From Leisingera sp. ANG1 (GTDB lineage: Bacteria; Pseudomonadota; Alphaproteobacteria; Rhodobacterales; Rhodobacteraceae), in assembly GCF_000203975.2 (NCBI RefSeq), contig NZ_AFCF02000008.1, positions 248,001 to 312,000 on the forward strand: DNA of 64,000 nucleotides, written 5' to 3'. This document shows, one piece after another, positions 43,783 to 51,409 of the stretch (the stretch's first letter is position 1; the number at the start of each line of letters is the position of its first letter). The position numbers and the translations under genes are program-made. Under the pieces are notes generated by a model. That model was not told the DNA's origin, made no database searches, and saw only the letters and a list, made by a program, of their open reading frames with translations.

Positions 43783-43859
43783 TGGTACCGCCTCCCCGGC
43801 TTGAACGGGGGACCTCTGGATCCACAATCCAGCGCTCTAACCAACTGAGCTAAGGCGGC
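43783..43859 (-). tRNA. tRNA-His (GTG anticodon)
   Basis: 77 nt on the minus strand including encoded CCA. Acceptor stem GCCGCCT/AGGCGGT, D-arm GCTCAGTTGGTTAGAGC, anticodon stem-loop CTGGATTGTGGATCCAG with anticodon GTG, T-arm CCCCCGTTCAAGCCGGGG. No G-1 is encoded (position -1 is T) and the discriminator is A73. Missing G-1 with A73 is the known alphaproteobacterial exception in tRNA-His identity. Confidence 0.96.
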
Positions 43860-44035
43860 ACTGAGGGGCCGTTTATAGCACGCTCCAGAGGCGTGCAAGA
43901 GGTTTTTCGCCTTTCTGTTTCAGAAATCCGCTGTACCAGATTGCACATTCTCCAGTTCCCGGGCGGCACAGGCGAGACCGCGGAAAGTTGTCCACAACCG
44001 CTTGCATTCAAACCTAATTTTCCGCCCGCCCCTGC

Positions 44036-44533
44036 TCAGGCCACTGCGTCCTGAAACGACAGGCTCCAGGTTTGTTCAACCAGATCCTGACCGTAATTGC
44101 GCACTGCGCGGCTGTCCTGCAACTGCCAGCCGAAGGCCTGGTACAGAGCACAGGCCGTGCGGTGGCTTTCATGCGTTTTCAGCATCATGCCGCGGTAGCC
44201 CGCAGCCCGGGCAAACTCCATGCAGTCGCGCAGGAGCCGCTTGCCCAGCCCCTTGCCGCGCGCCTTGGGCGTCAGGAGGAACAGCCGCAGCTGCGCGGTG
44301 TCTTCGGTCTTTTTCATGCAGAACACCGTGCCCAGCCGTTCCTTGCCGCTGACCGCCATCCAGCCGCGTTCGCAAACCGGGTCATGACTTGCGCAGAAGC
44401 TGTGCACGATATCCGCGACCTGCGTTCCGAAACTGCCGTCGAAGCCGGCCTCTTGGGCATAGATATCCTGGTGGCGGGCCACCAGCCATTGCATGTCAGT
44501 AGGGGCGAATCGGCGCAGCGTTACATCCATCAT
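44036..44533 (-). CDS. GNAT-family N-acetyltransferase
   Basis: 165 residues from the first of two consecutive ATGs. Motif A is LLTPKARGKGLGKRLLRDCMEFARAAGY and motif B is TACALYQAFGWQL. RRFAPTDMQWLVARHQDIYAQEAGFDGSFG suits the group often annotated as MarR-fused or stand-alone GNATs, here stand-alone. Substrate unknown. Confidence 0.87.
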   Translation of the reverse strand: MMDVTLRRFAPTDMQWLVARHQDIYAQEAGFDGSFGTQVADIVHSFCASHDPVCERGWMAVSGKERLGTVFCMKKTEDTAQLRLFLLTPKARGKGLGKRLLRDCMEFARAAGYRGMMLKTHESHRTACALYQAFGWQLQDSRAVRNYGQDLVEQTWSLSFQDAVA

Positions 44534-44623
44534 GCTGACAGTGTAGCGCAAACCCGACTTGTGTTTCAGCCTGCACCCGGCTAGCACCAGCATTCAAGCA
44601 GCTGGCCGCCAGTGGAGTGCAAA

Positions 44624-44809
44624 ATGGGCATCAATACCGAACGCGACGTGGAAGCAAACATGCAGATCGGGCCGACCGACCAGGGCATGGTGCGGATCTT
44701 CATCGAGGCGGGCGGCGTCGAGATCCCGATGGACTTTGACCCGGAAGAAGCCGAAGAGATCGCCGACGAGCTTCGCGCTGCGGCCCAGGCGGCCCGCACT
44801 GTCAAATAA
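44624..44809 (+). CDS. Small conserved acidic protein (DUF6324-like)
   Basis: 61 residues: MGINTERDVEANMQIGPTDQ opening, FIEAGGVEIPMDFDPEEAEEIADELRAAAQ in the body. I recall this family as DUF6324 in Rhodobacteraceae; that name is from memory. Cytosolic, acidic helical C-terminus. Its last codons and stop lie inside a 22-bp tandem duplication. Confidence 0.78.
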   Translation: MGINTERDVEANMQIGPTDQGMVRIFIEAGGVEIPMDFDPEEAEEIADELRAAAQAARTVK

Positions 44810-44841
44810 GGCAAGCTTTACTGTCAAATAAGGCAAGCTTT
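44798..44841. repeat. 22-bp perfect tandem duplication over a stop codon
   Basis: Bases 44798-44819 and 44820-44841 are identical (ACTGTCAAATAAGGCAAGCTTT). The first copy holds the last codons and stop of the small acidic protein gene. Confidence 0.95.
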
Positions 44842-44956
44842 CGGAAAATCCGACGCTGTTTTCACGCGAATTTTCTGAACTGCAATTTTAGCTATTATAT
44901 CTATCTAAAGCCCCAAGGCTCACCCTTGTGCTCAGCCAGTTATCGGAGTGAGTACA

Positions 44957-46504
44957 ATGGTGAACCTGACGAGCAGCGCAGCAACCCCCTTCTTCTATTC
45001 GGCGCAGCTGACCGCCGTGACCAGCGGCGCGAGCGCCTCTCTGGGCGGGATAAACCCTGCCCTCGGCGTGAGCGCCGATGAATTGCAGCAGGAGGCCAAC
45101 GGGCTGTTCGGCAGCCAGGGCCGCCGCGGACCGGAAGGACTGCCGCCGGCGGCGCACGGCTGGGAGAAACCGCAGGTGCAAACCGCAGTTGTGAAACTGG
45201 GCGGTGCACCGGCAAGCCCTGCCCCTGTTCCACCCCCTGCGCCCGCTCCTGAAGCCGCAGCGCAGCCTGGCGCCATAGCAGCACCCGCTGCACCGGAGGC
45301 GACCGTTGCGCTGCAGCCCGCCCCCGTGCCCGAAGTGGAGGTCCTGCCGCCTCAGGAGGTGACTCAGGCCAGCGTGGCCAGCCCGGAAGCCAGCTATTAC
45401 GAAAAGCGCATTGTTGAAATGGCCAAGGCGCTGCATGCACTGGCCTCTCAGCCCTGGCCGGAAAATTCTGTCGCACTGATCCTGCTGACTGGATTGCCCG
45501 AAGAACAGGTTGAAGCCCCGGTGCAGCCAGCAGCAGAGCAGCCGCAATCCCCGCCGCAGGACATTCCCGCCACCGTGGCGGGTACGGCGGCAACCGCAGG
45601 CGATGACAGCGTGGAACTGCGCGCCGATGTCATCCGGCAGGTTGCCACCGGCGACGGGGCTGATGCCGTGGCGCTGGAAGGGCGCATTGTGCAGGGCATT
45701 CACACAGACCGCGCGTCCGCCCAGCCTTTTGAAGGCCGCGGCTTTGGCTATGGGCGCAGGTTCGGACGCATGCAGGGCAACGCCTTCGGGCACCAGAACG
45801 TCCCGGGCCGTGGCCGCTGGCAGGCGCAGTTTGCCAATGCGGATTCGGTCTCGATCCGTGCCCGCCACGCCCGCAACATCAGCACTGGCGGCGGCGATGA
45901 CGCAATCGCCATCCAGGCGGGCACACTTCGCGGGGTCCGAGCGGGAGATGGCAATGACAGCATTGCGGTGGCGGCTACACTTGTGTCGCGCATCCGAGGC
46001 GGTGCGGGCAACGACATGATTTCAGTCGCGGCGCAACGCGCCCTGCGTGATTGGCAAGAGGGGCCGGCACCAGCGTTCAATCCCGGCGCGCCGGCGGCGG
46101 AGAAGATGCGCCAGGCGCTCAGCAACTATGCGCAGGTCAGCGGCGGCAGCGGCGATGACCAGATCACTCTGCAGGTGGGCGAGACCCTGGCCGCGCGCGG
46201 CGGCAGCGGCGACGACCGTTTCACCCTGCAGGGCGGCACCGTGGCTCTGCAGTACAGCCATGGCGACGGCCACGACACTGTCGAGCTGACAGAGGGCGCA
46301 AATGCTGTCGTGCAGCTGCGTGAGATGGGGGCCTCCGCCTATAGCGCCAGCCGCGACGGCGACACGCTGACACTGAGTTTTGATACCGGCGGCAGCATTA
46401 CCTTCACCAATGTCGCCCAAGGCGGAGCGATTGGTGTCGCCACTGACCCGAACGCCCCCATAGCGCTGCTGCACCAGCCCGCCGCGCTGAACGCAAGGGC
46501 CTGA
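44957..46504 (+). CDS. RTX-like calcium-binding-repeat protein
   Basis: 515 residues from the ATG behind CGGAGTGAG. No classical signal peptide. Residues 1-90 are Ala/Ser/Gly-rich; 90-130 form a Pro/Ala linker. Eight Asp/Gly motifs follow between about 215 and 445: GDDSVEL, GDGADAVAL, GGGDDAIAI, GDGNDSIAV, GGAGNDMISV, GGSGDDQITL, GGSGDDRFTL, GDGHDTVEL. Several are spaced 18 residues apart rather than nine, so they look like a half-occupied RTX beta-roll. No type I secretion transporter is adjacent; the C-terminus lacks a clear secretion signal but could be one. Function unknown; calcium-dependent surface or secreted protein is the best guess. Confidence 0.75.
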   Translation: MVNLTSSAATPFFYSAQLTAVTSGASASLGGINPALGVSADELQQEANGLFGSQGRRGPEGLPPAAHGWEKPQVQTAVVKLGGAPASPAPVPPPAPAPEAAAQPGAIAAPAAPEATVALQPAPVPEVEVLPPQEVTQASVASPEASYYEKRIVEMAKALHALASQPWPENSVALILLTGLPEEQVEAPVQPAAEQPQSPPQDIPATVAGTAATAGDDSVELRADVIRQVATGDGADAVALEGRIVQGIHTDRASAQPFEGRGFGYGRRFGRMQGNAFGHQNVPGRGRWQAQFANADSVSIRARHARNISTGGGDDAIAIQAGTLRGVRAGDGNDSIAVAATLVSRIRGGAGNDMISVAAQRALRDWQEGPAPAFNPGAPAAEKMRQALSNYAQVSGGSGDDQITLQVGETLAARGGSGDDRFTLQGGTVALQYSHGDGHDTVELTEGANAVVQLREMGASAYSASRDGDTLTLSFDTGGSITFTNVAQGGAIGVATDPNAPIALLHQPAALNARA

Positions 46505-46569
46505 ACCGGCAGAGCCGCCCGCAGCGCGCCGCAGGTGCGCTGCCTGGCCCAAGGCGCCCGCAGCCCGGA

Positions 46570-47052
46570 TCACCAGTCCGGCTGTTCCTCTGCTGCGCCG
46601 CCTATCAGCAGCCCATCCTTGCCCGGACGCGGATCGCGCAGGACCTGCAGGCGGCGGGCAGCGTCCATGGCGAACTTCTGAACCAGTTTCTTGCGCCGGG
46701 CCGGCGCCAGCTTATCCTCCGGCGCCATGCGGATGATTTCTGCATCGTATGGATCGGCAATGATCAGCCCGGTGCCGTCGGGCAGCAGCTCTGTTGGGAA
46801 ATCCATGTCCACCGCCCAAAAGTAGCGGTCGCACCATTCCAAATACCCCTCCCACTTGCTGTCGGACTGGAAATCGGCGCGGCTGGACTTGCATTCGATC
46901 ACCCAAAGCTCGCCCTTGGGGCCAAGCGCCATCACATCAACTCGCAACCCGCGGGCCGGCACGAATTCCTCCAGCGGCGCATAGCCAAGCGACCGCAGAT
47001 AGCGCGACACGCCGCGGGCGAGTTTCTGTCCTGGTTGCAGATCTTCCATCAT
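46570..47052 (-). CDS. mmcB: MmcB family DNA repair protein
   Basis: 160 residues from ATGATG at 47052; a longer upstream frame is rejected because it would cover the SOS box. A PD-(D/E)xK nuclease-like core: Asp39 in LRVDVMALGP, Glu53-x-Lys55 in VIECKSSRADFQSDSKWEGY. In Caulobacter MmcB is SOS-induced and needed for mitomycin C resistance. The GTTC-N7-GTTC LexA box of alphaproteobacteria lies 12 bp upstream of the start. Confidence 0.93.
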   Translation of the reverse strand: MMEDLQPGQKLARGVSRYLRSLGYAPLEEFVPARGLRVDVMALGPKGELWVIECKSSRADFQSDSKWEGYLEWCDRYFWAVDMDFPTELLPDGTGLIIADPYDAEIIRMAPEDKLAPARRKKLVQKFAMDAARRLQVLRDPRPGKDGLLIGGAAEEQPDW

Positions 47053-47064
47053 GCGGGCAAATGT

Positions 47065-47079
47065 GAACAATTGGGGAAC
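47065..47079 (-). promoter_or_regulatory. LexA (SOS) box of mmcB
   Basis: On the minus strand GTTC-CCCAATT-GTTC, the direct-repeat LexA operator of alphaproteobacteria, immediately upstream of mmcB. Position and gene both match the known SOS regulon. Confidence 0.88.
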
Positions 47080-47270
47080 AAAATGCAATGCCGCGCTTTT
47101 GCCGCGAAACGCTGCCGGATGCGGCCTGCCCCCTTGTATCGGCGCCTCTGGCAGCTTACTTACGGGCTTGGCGGGTTCTGCCCTTCTCGTGACAGGCAGC
47201 ATTCCGGTGGCCTTAAGCAATTCCGAGGGAGCTGGCTCTGTCCGGATCCTGGTCCGTTTACCTGGCGCCC

Positions 47271-47286
47271 ACCTGTATATACAGGT
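47271..47286. repeat. 16-bp perfect palindrome
   Basis: ACCTGTATATACAGGT reads the same on both strands. Lies between mmcB and the small membrane protein. Candidate binding site. Confidence 0.4.
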
Positions 47287-47344
47287 CCTCGGGAATCAAA
47301 GCCGCACGGTTGACTGGTGGTCCCGCCGCTTTTCCCCTCAGCAC

Positions 47345-47379
47345 AAACAAAAACCGCGCCTTCCAGGTGGAAAGCGCGG
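47345..47379 (-). terminator. Terminator of the small membrane protein gene
   Basis: CCGCGCCTTCC (47354-47364) pairs with GGAAAGCGCGG (47369-47379) with one mismatch. The upstream A-rich run gives a minus-strand U-tract. Confidence 0.72.
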
Positions 47380-47402
47380 CGGAATGTGTGCTTGAGAGCG
47401 GT

Positions 47403-47729
47403 TCAGCGGCGGCGCAGTTGGCGCTGCTGGCGCGAGGTTTCCTCTGCCGGGACGCGCACTGGCTGGAAATCATGCGCCACCGGGGTGCCACCGCGGGGGC
47501 CATCGTTTTTCTCTGCCATGGCCATCACTGCCCAAGCGAACTGAACGCCTGCAAACACGATGCCATTCATGAACCACAGCAGGAACACCGCCAGCAGCCC
47601 GACGTCAGAGGCGGAGACCAGCGCCCAGAGGTTCATTACGTTGAACCACAGAAGCATTGCCACAAAAGCCGCAGCGATCCCAAAGCCGATCACCACGTTG
47701 CGGATATACATTTTCACCAGTTCAGGCAT
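47403..47729 (-). CDS. Small two-TM membrane protein
   Basis: 108 residues. TM helices at about 10-30 and 38-66 (VVIGFGIAAAFVAMLLWFNVM, VGLLAVFLLWFMNGIVFAGVQFAWAVMA), then a cytosolic basic tail ending QQRQLRRR. Conserved-looking but not assignable. Divergent from the acyltransferase gene. Confidence 0.75.
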   Translation of the reverse strand: MPELVKMYIRNVVIGFGIAAAFVAMLLWFNVMNLWALVSASDVGLLAVFLLWFMNGIVFAGVQFAWAVMAMAEKNDGPRGGTPVAHDFQPVRVPAEETSRQQRQLRRR

Positions 47730-47947
47730 CTCAAGTCCCCCAGATAAGCAAGAGGAGGTTATCAGCCTTTGCGGCGGCGTCCAGCGCTTGTTTGCCGCAT
47801 CAGCACAAAATTGAAGAGCAGGCGAAACTTTGCCTTTTCACGCCTATCTGCGTGGCGATCCGGCTTGCGGCAAACACACCATAGGTTGTAAGCCGAAGGG
47901 AAGCCATTTCCTAATTTCATGATTTGAACCAGTTCAGGAAATTCAAA

Positions 47948-49027
47948 ATGACAGAATTTTCCACCGCCTTAGCCAAAGGCAAAAACGCAGGCACGCCTTC
48001 CGTTCGTGGAAAACCTCAGGTTCACAACATCCAGTATCTTCGCGCAATCGCGGCAATGGGCGTAGTTGTTTTCCACGCAGGCTCTGTCCTGAGGGCTGGG
48101 AACATCAGTTTTGAACCTCTGGCGTTCGGAGCAAGCGGCGTAGACCTGTTCTTTATTATTTCCGGTTTCGTCATGGTCTACACGACCCATGACCAAATGA
48201 CCGCCCGAGAGTTTGCCGCCAAGAGAATGATCCGCGTCGTTCCGGTATATTACCTGATTACCCTCTTGGTCTTCGCGATTTCCATCGCAGCGCCATCACT
48301 ACTGCAGGCAACCACTTCGGATCCGGTCCAACTGATCAAATCGCTTTTGTTCATACCGTTTGAGAAGTCCAACGGGCTGGTTCAGCCAATCGTCTTTGTC
48401 GGCTGGACCTTAAACTATGAAATGGCTTTTTACGCATTGTTTGCAGCCAGCCTGCTGCTGCCTGCGCACCGGACTGCCTTTGTTCTGGCCGTTCTTGCGG
48501 CCGCGGTCTGCCTGCATCCGTTTTCCAATGGAACGCTGGCCGCGTTTTATACCTCGCCGATCCTTCTGGAGTTTGCCGCCGGTATGATCCTTGCCCTGAT
48601 ATGGCGAGGCCGCCGCAACCGCCGGACCGGTGTCTTGTTAGTGTGCGCTGGCATCGGAGCCGTCATTCTGCTGGCTCAAATCCCGGGATTGCACCGCAGC
48701 CTGCTCTACGGCCTGCCCTATTTGGCCCTTACGGCTGGCGTGCTCCTGCTTGAAGGCAGCATCAGGCACAACAGGATCCTGGCCCTCCTGGGCGAAGCGT
48801 CATATTCCATCTACCTGACGCATTTCTTCGTGACCCAATTCTTCGCCAAGATCATCAAAGGCCTTGACGCAGGCCCGGGCTTGGCCCTGATTGCCTTTGC
48901 GGCCTCAATCATTGCCGCAGCAGCCGCAGGTGTCCTGTTTCACAAGATTGTGGAAGCACCGGTGACCCGCAGCCTGAGCGGCACACGGAGCAAAAAGGAC
49001 AAGGCCCGCCGGTCCGCGGCGGTCTGA
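47948..49027 (+). CDS. Acyltransferase 3 family membrane protein (OafA-like)
   Basis: 359 residues from ATG 47948, behind AGGAAAT; a TTG at 47924 is less likely. Ten or so TM helices. The family signature is IQYLRAIAAMGVVVFHAG with its catalytic His and a conserved Arg, plus FGASGVDLFFIISGFVM and SIYLTHFFVTQ near the C-terminus. It lacks the SGNH domain of long OafA. Transfers an acetyl or other acyl group to a surface sugar. The nearest polysaccharide genes are kpsS/kpsC about 3 kb away on the same strand. Confidence 0.9.
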   Translation: MTEFSTALAKGKNAGTPSVRGKPQVHNIQYLRAIAAMGVVVFHAGSVLRAGNISFEPLAFGASGVDLFFIISGFVMVYTTHDQMTAREFAAKRMIRVVPVYYLITLLVFAISIAAPSLLQATTSDPVQLIKSLLFIPFEKSNGLVQPIVFVGWTLNYEMAFYALFAASLLLPAHRTAFVLAVLAAAVCLHPFSNGTLAAFYTSPILLEFAAGMILALIWRGRRNRRTGVLLVCAGIGAVILLAQIPGLHRSLLYGLPYLALTAGVLLLEGSIRHNRILALLGEASYSIYLTHFFVTQFFAKIIKGLDAGPGLALIAFAASIIAAAAAGVLFHKIVEAPVTRSLSGTRSKKDKARRSAAV

Positions 49028-49033
49028 AGGAAA

Positions 49034-49516
49034 TCAGAAGGCTTCCGGCCGGGCCTCGCGCGCCATGTGGTCGAGCACGGCGTTGACAAACTTCGCCTCC
49101 TTGCCTTCAGGGAAGAAGGCGCGGGCGATATCGACAAACTCGTTGATCACCACCTTGGGCGGGGTGTCGGACTGGGTCAGCTCCGCACCGGCGGCGCGGA
49201 ACAGCGCCCGCAGCGTCGGATCGATGCGGGCGATCGGCCATTTCGCCACCAGCGCCCGGTCGGTCATCTGGTCGATCTTCGCCTGATGGTTTACCGCCTC
49301 GCGCACCAGTTGGCGGAACACCTTAGTGTCGCCTTCCGCCATCTCGTCGCCCTCATAGACAGCGCCGAAACGGTGGTCCTCAAACTCGACGATCACCTTG
49401 TCGAAGGTGAGGCCGCTGTGTTCCATCTGGAACAGCGCCTGCACGGCGTATAGCCGCGCTGCCGATCTCATCTGATTCTTGCCGTTGCCCTTGGGGCGGC
49501 TGTCCTGGGTGCTCAT
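49034..49516 (-). CDS. nusB: Transcription antitermination protein NusB
   Basis: 160 residues from the ATG overlapping the ribH stop (ATGA). All-helical NusB fold: RSAARLYAVQALFQMEHSG, FRQLVREAVNHQAKIDQMTD, LRALFRAAGAELTQSDTPPKVVINEFVDIARAFFPEGKEAKFVNAVLDHMAR. Works in rRNA antitermination with NusE. Final gene of the riboflavin-nusB operon, as is common. Confidence 0.96.
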   Translation of the reverse strand: MSTQDSRPKGNGKNQMRSAARLYAVQALFQMEHSGLTFDKVIVEFEDHRFGAVYEGDEMAEGDTKVFRQLVREAVNHQAKIDQMTDRALVAKWPIARIDPTLRALFRAAGAELTQSDTPPKVVINEFVDIARAFFPEGKEAKFVNAVLDHMAREARPEAF

Positions 49517-50064
49517 GCGCTGGTGGATCCGTTGTCTGTACCGGCAACCTGGTAGGCCCCTGCGGGCGCCTTGAAGCCGATGCCTTTGGTCTGGGCGCCC
49601 CACTTACGCGTCAGTGCGATCAGATGCAAGGCCGCAGCAGCCGCGCCGCCGCCTTTGTTCTGATCGGCAGTATCGGCGCGCACTTCTGCCTGCTTGCGGT
49701 TTTCCACGGTCAGAATGCCATTCCCGATGCAAAGGCCCTGCAGCCCCATCAGTTGGATCGCGCGGGAGCTGTCATTGCAGACGGTCTCATAGTGGGTGGT
49801 CTCGCCGCGGATCACGCAGCCCAGCGCCACGTAGCCGTCGAAGTTGGACGTGCGGTCGGCAATCGCAATGGCGGTCGGCACTTCCAGCGCACCGGGCACT
49901 TCAACGATTTCAAACGTGCCGCCTGCGGCTTCGATCTCCGCCGCGGCGCCCGCAACCAGGTTGTCGGCGATATCCTTGTAATAGGGTGCGACAACGATCA
50001 GCAGTTTCACCGGCTTGTCGAATTCCGCGCGCGGCAGGGTGTAGTGGGTTTCATGTCCAGCCAT
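49513..50064 (-). CDS. ribH: 6,7-dimethyl-8-ribityllumazine synthase
   Basis: 183 residues. LLIVVAPYYKDIADNL, FEIVEVPGALEVPTAI, GYVALGCVIRGETTHYETVCNDSSRAI and NGILTVENRKQAEVR are the lumazine synthase motifs; His in GETTHYE is the general base. Condenses the ribityl-amino-pyrimidine with dihydroxybutanone phosphate. One base separates it from ribB upstream, and it overlaps nusB by 4 bp. Confidence 0.97.
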   Translation of the reverse strand: MAGHETHYTLPRAEFDKPVKLLIVVAPYYKDIADNLVAGAAAEIEAAGGTFEIVEVPGALEVPTAIAIADRTSNFDGYVALGCVIRGETTHYETVCNDSSRAIQLMGLQGLCIGNGILTVENRKQAEVRADTADQNKGGGAAAAALHLIALTRKWGAQTKGIGFKAPAGAYQVAGTDNGSTSA

Positions 50065-50065
50065 T

Positions 50066-51193
50066 TCAAGCGTCCTTCAGAATGGGGCGGCTGCCGGTGA
50101 TGGACAGCCCATAGGCGTCCAGCCCGACATATTTGGTCGAGGGCGAGTCGGTCAGCAGGACCAGTTCGTGCAGGCCCAGGCTCGACAGGATTTGGGCACC
50201 GATACCGGTCTGCTTGATGGTTACCGTGCGCGGTCCTTCGTCCTCATTAGCATAAAGCGCATTGCGCGGCTGGCGGAACAGGGTCACGACACCGCGGCCC
50301 TCCTCGGCGATGATCTCCATCGCGCGGGGCAGCTGGCGGGCAGATTTCGGGCCGAGGCCCAGAATGTCGGTCGCCTCATGCAGCGCGTGGGTGCGCACCA
50401 GCACTGGTTCCGGCGTGGTAATGTCGCCCTTGATCATCACCACATGCTCGATGCCGTGGGTCTGGTCAGTAAACAGCCGCATTTCCCACTCGCCGCCGAT
50501 TTCGGAGTAGACGGTTTCGCGCGAGGTTTCCACCACCAGGTTGTCGTTGCGGGCGCGGTAGGTGATCAAGTCGGAGATGGTGCCGATCTTCAACCCGTGC
50601 TTCTGCGCATATTCCACCAGGTCAGGCAGACGCGCCATGGTGCCGTCTTCCTTCATGATCTCGCAGATCACGGAGGACGGGTAGTGGCCCGCCAGGCGGG
50701 CGACATCGCAGCCGGCCTCGGTGTGGCCCGCACGGACCAGCACCCCGCCCCGGCGCGCGCGCAACGGGAACACATGGCCGGGGGTCGCAATGTCGGCGGC
50801 GGTCTTCTCAGGATCAATGGCAGTGGCCACGGTCAGCGCCCGGTCAGCGGCGGAAATACCCGTGGACACGCCCTCGCGCGCTTCGATCGATACGGTGAAG
50901 GCGGTTTCGTGGCGCGAGGAGTTGTGCAGCGCCATCATCGGCAGGCCCAGTTCCTCGATCCGCTCGGCTGGCATGGTCAGGCAGATCAGGCCGCGGCCGT
51001 GGGTCGCCATGAAGTTGATCGCCGCCGCATCGGCATGCTGGGCCGGGATCACCAGGTCGCCCTCGTTCTCGCGGTCTTCGTGGTCGACAAGGATGAACAT
51101 GCGGCCCTGGCGGGCCTCTTCGATGATCTCTTCGATCGGGCTGATGGCATCGCGCAGTTGCGCCTCAACCGGCCCCGGTGTTTCAAAGCTCAT
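50066..51193 (-). CDS. ribB: 3,4-dihydroxy-2-butanone 4-phosphate synthase with degenerate GTP cyclohydrolase II domain
   Basis: 375 residues from MSFETPG. The N-terminal RibB domain is intact: VDHEDRENEGDLVIPAQ, MATHGRGLICLTM, FTVSIEAREGVSTGISAADR, RRGGVLVRAGHTEAGCDVARLAG. The C-terminal ~160 residues have the RibA-like fold but not its zinc cysteines: the family's HSECLTGD position reads HALHEATDILGLG and the second CDC is absent. This is the RibBX-type variant known in proteobacteria. It should make only dihydroxybutanone phosphate, so a separate RibA must exist. An FMN riboswitch was looked for upstream and not seen. Confidence 0.93.
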   Translation of the reverse strand: MSFETPGPVEAQLRDAISPIEEIIEEARQGRMFILVDHEDRENEGDLVIPAQHADAAAINFMATHGRGLICLTMPAERIEELGLPMMALHNSSRHETAFTVSIEAREGVSTGISAADRALTVATAIDPEKTAADIATPGHVFPLRARRGGVLVRAGHTEAGCDVARLAGHYPSSVICEIMKEDGTMARLPDLVEYAQKHGLKIGTISDLITYRARNDNLVVETSRETVYSEIGGEWEMRLFTDQTHGIEHVVMIKGDITTPEPVLVRTHALHEATDILGLGPKSARQLPRAMEIIAEEGRGVVTLFRQPRNALYANEDEGPRTVTIKQTGIGAQILSSLGLHELVLLTDSPSTKYVGLDAYGLSITGSRPILKDA

Positions 51194-51301
51194 ATGGCAG
51201 CCTTTCAATGCGCATGGGCAGCACGCCTGGCACTGCCGGTTCTTTCCCAGCCAGATAGCCCAGGCCGGCAGCAAATGCCAGTCCTGCAAACGGCAACCGG
51301 A

Positions 51302-51397
51302 CGTCCGGACGCGTCCTGTGCATGGATGCACAGGTTGCTGAGGGGCGCTGCCCCTCGGCCTCCGGCCTCACCCCGGAGTATTTTAGGAAAGATGAAG
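51302..51397. repeat. Palindrome-rich intergenic repeat between ribB and ribE
   Basis: Successive palindromes: CGTCCGGACG (51302-51311); CCTGTGCAT/ATGCACAGG (51315-51334); GAGGGGC/GCCCCTC (51340-51356). Then the conserved-looking word CCCCGGAGTATTTTAGGAAAGATGAA (its two halves at 51371-51383 and 51384-51396). I recall close variants of this last word in many Rhodobacteraceae intergenic regions. Confidence 0.65.
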
Positions 51398-51409
51398 GGG
51401 CGGGCTCGT

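Larger units (their letters stand above)
47080..47402. other. ~320-bp intergenic region
   Basis: No credible gene. It holds a 16-bp palindrome (47271-47286) and the terminator of the following minus-strand gene. Confidence 0.5.

Noticed and set aside
47273-47284. Enterobacterial-type LexA box CTGT-N8-ACAG
   Set aside because: The spacing is N4, and alphaproteobacterial LexA uses GTTC-N7-GTTC, which is present elsewhere at 47065-47079.
51194-51409. Possible FMN riboswitch upstream of ribB or between ribB and ribE
   Set aside because: The conserved RFN core words are absent; the palindromes here fit a repeat element better.
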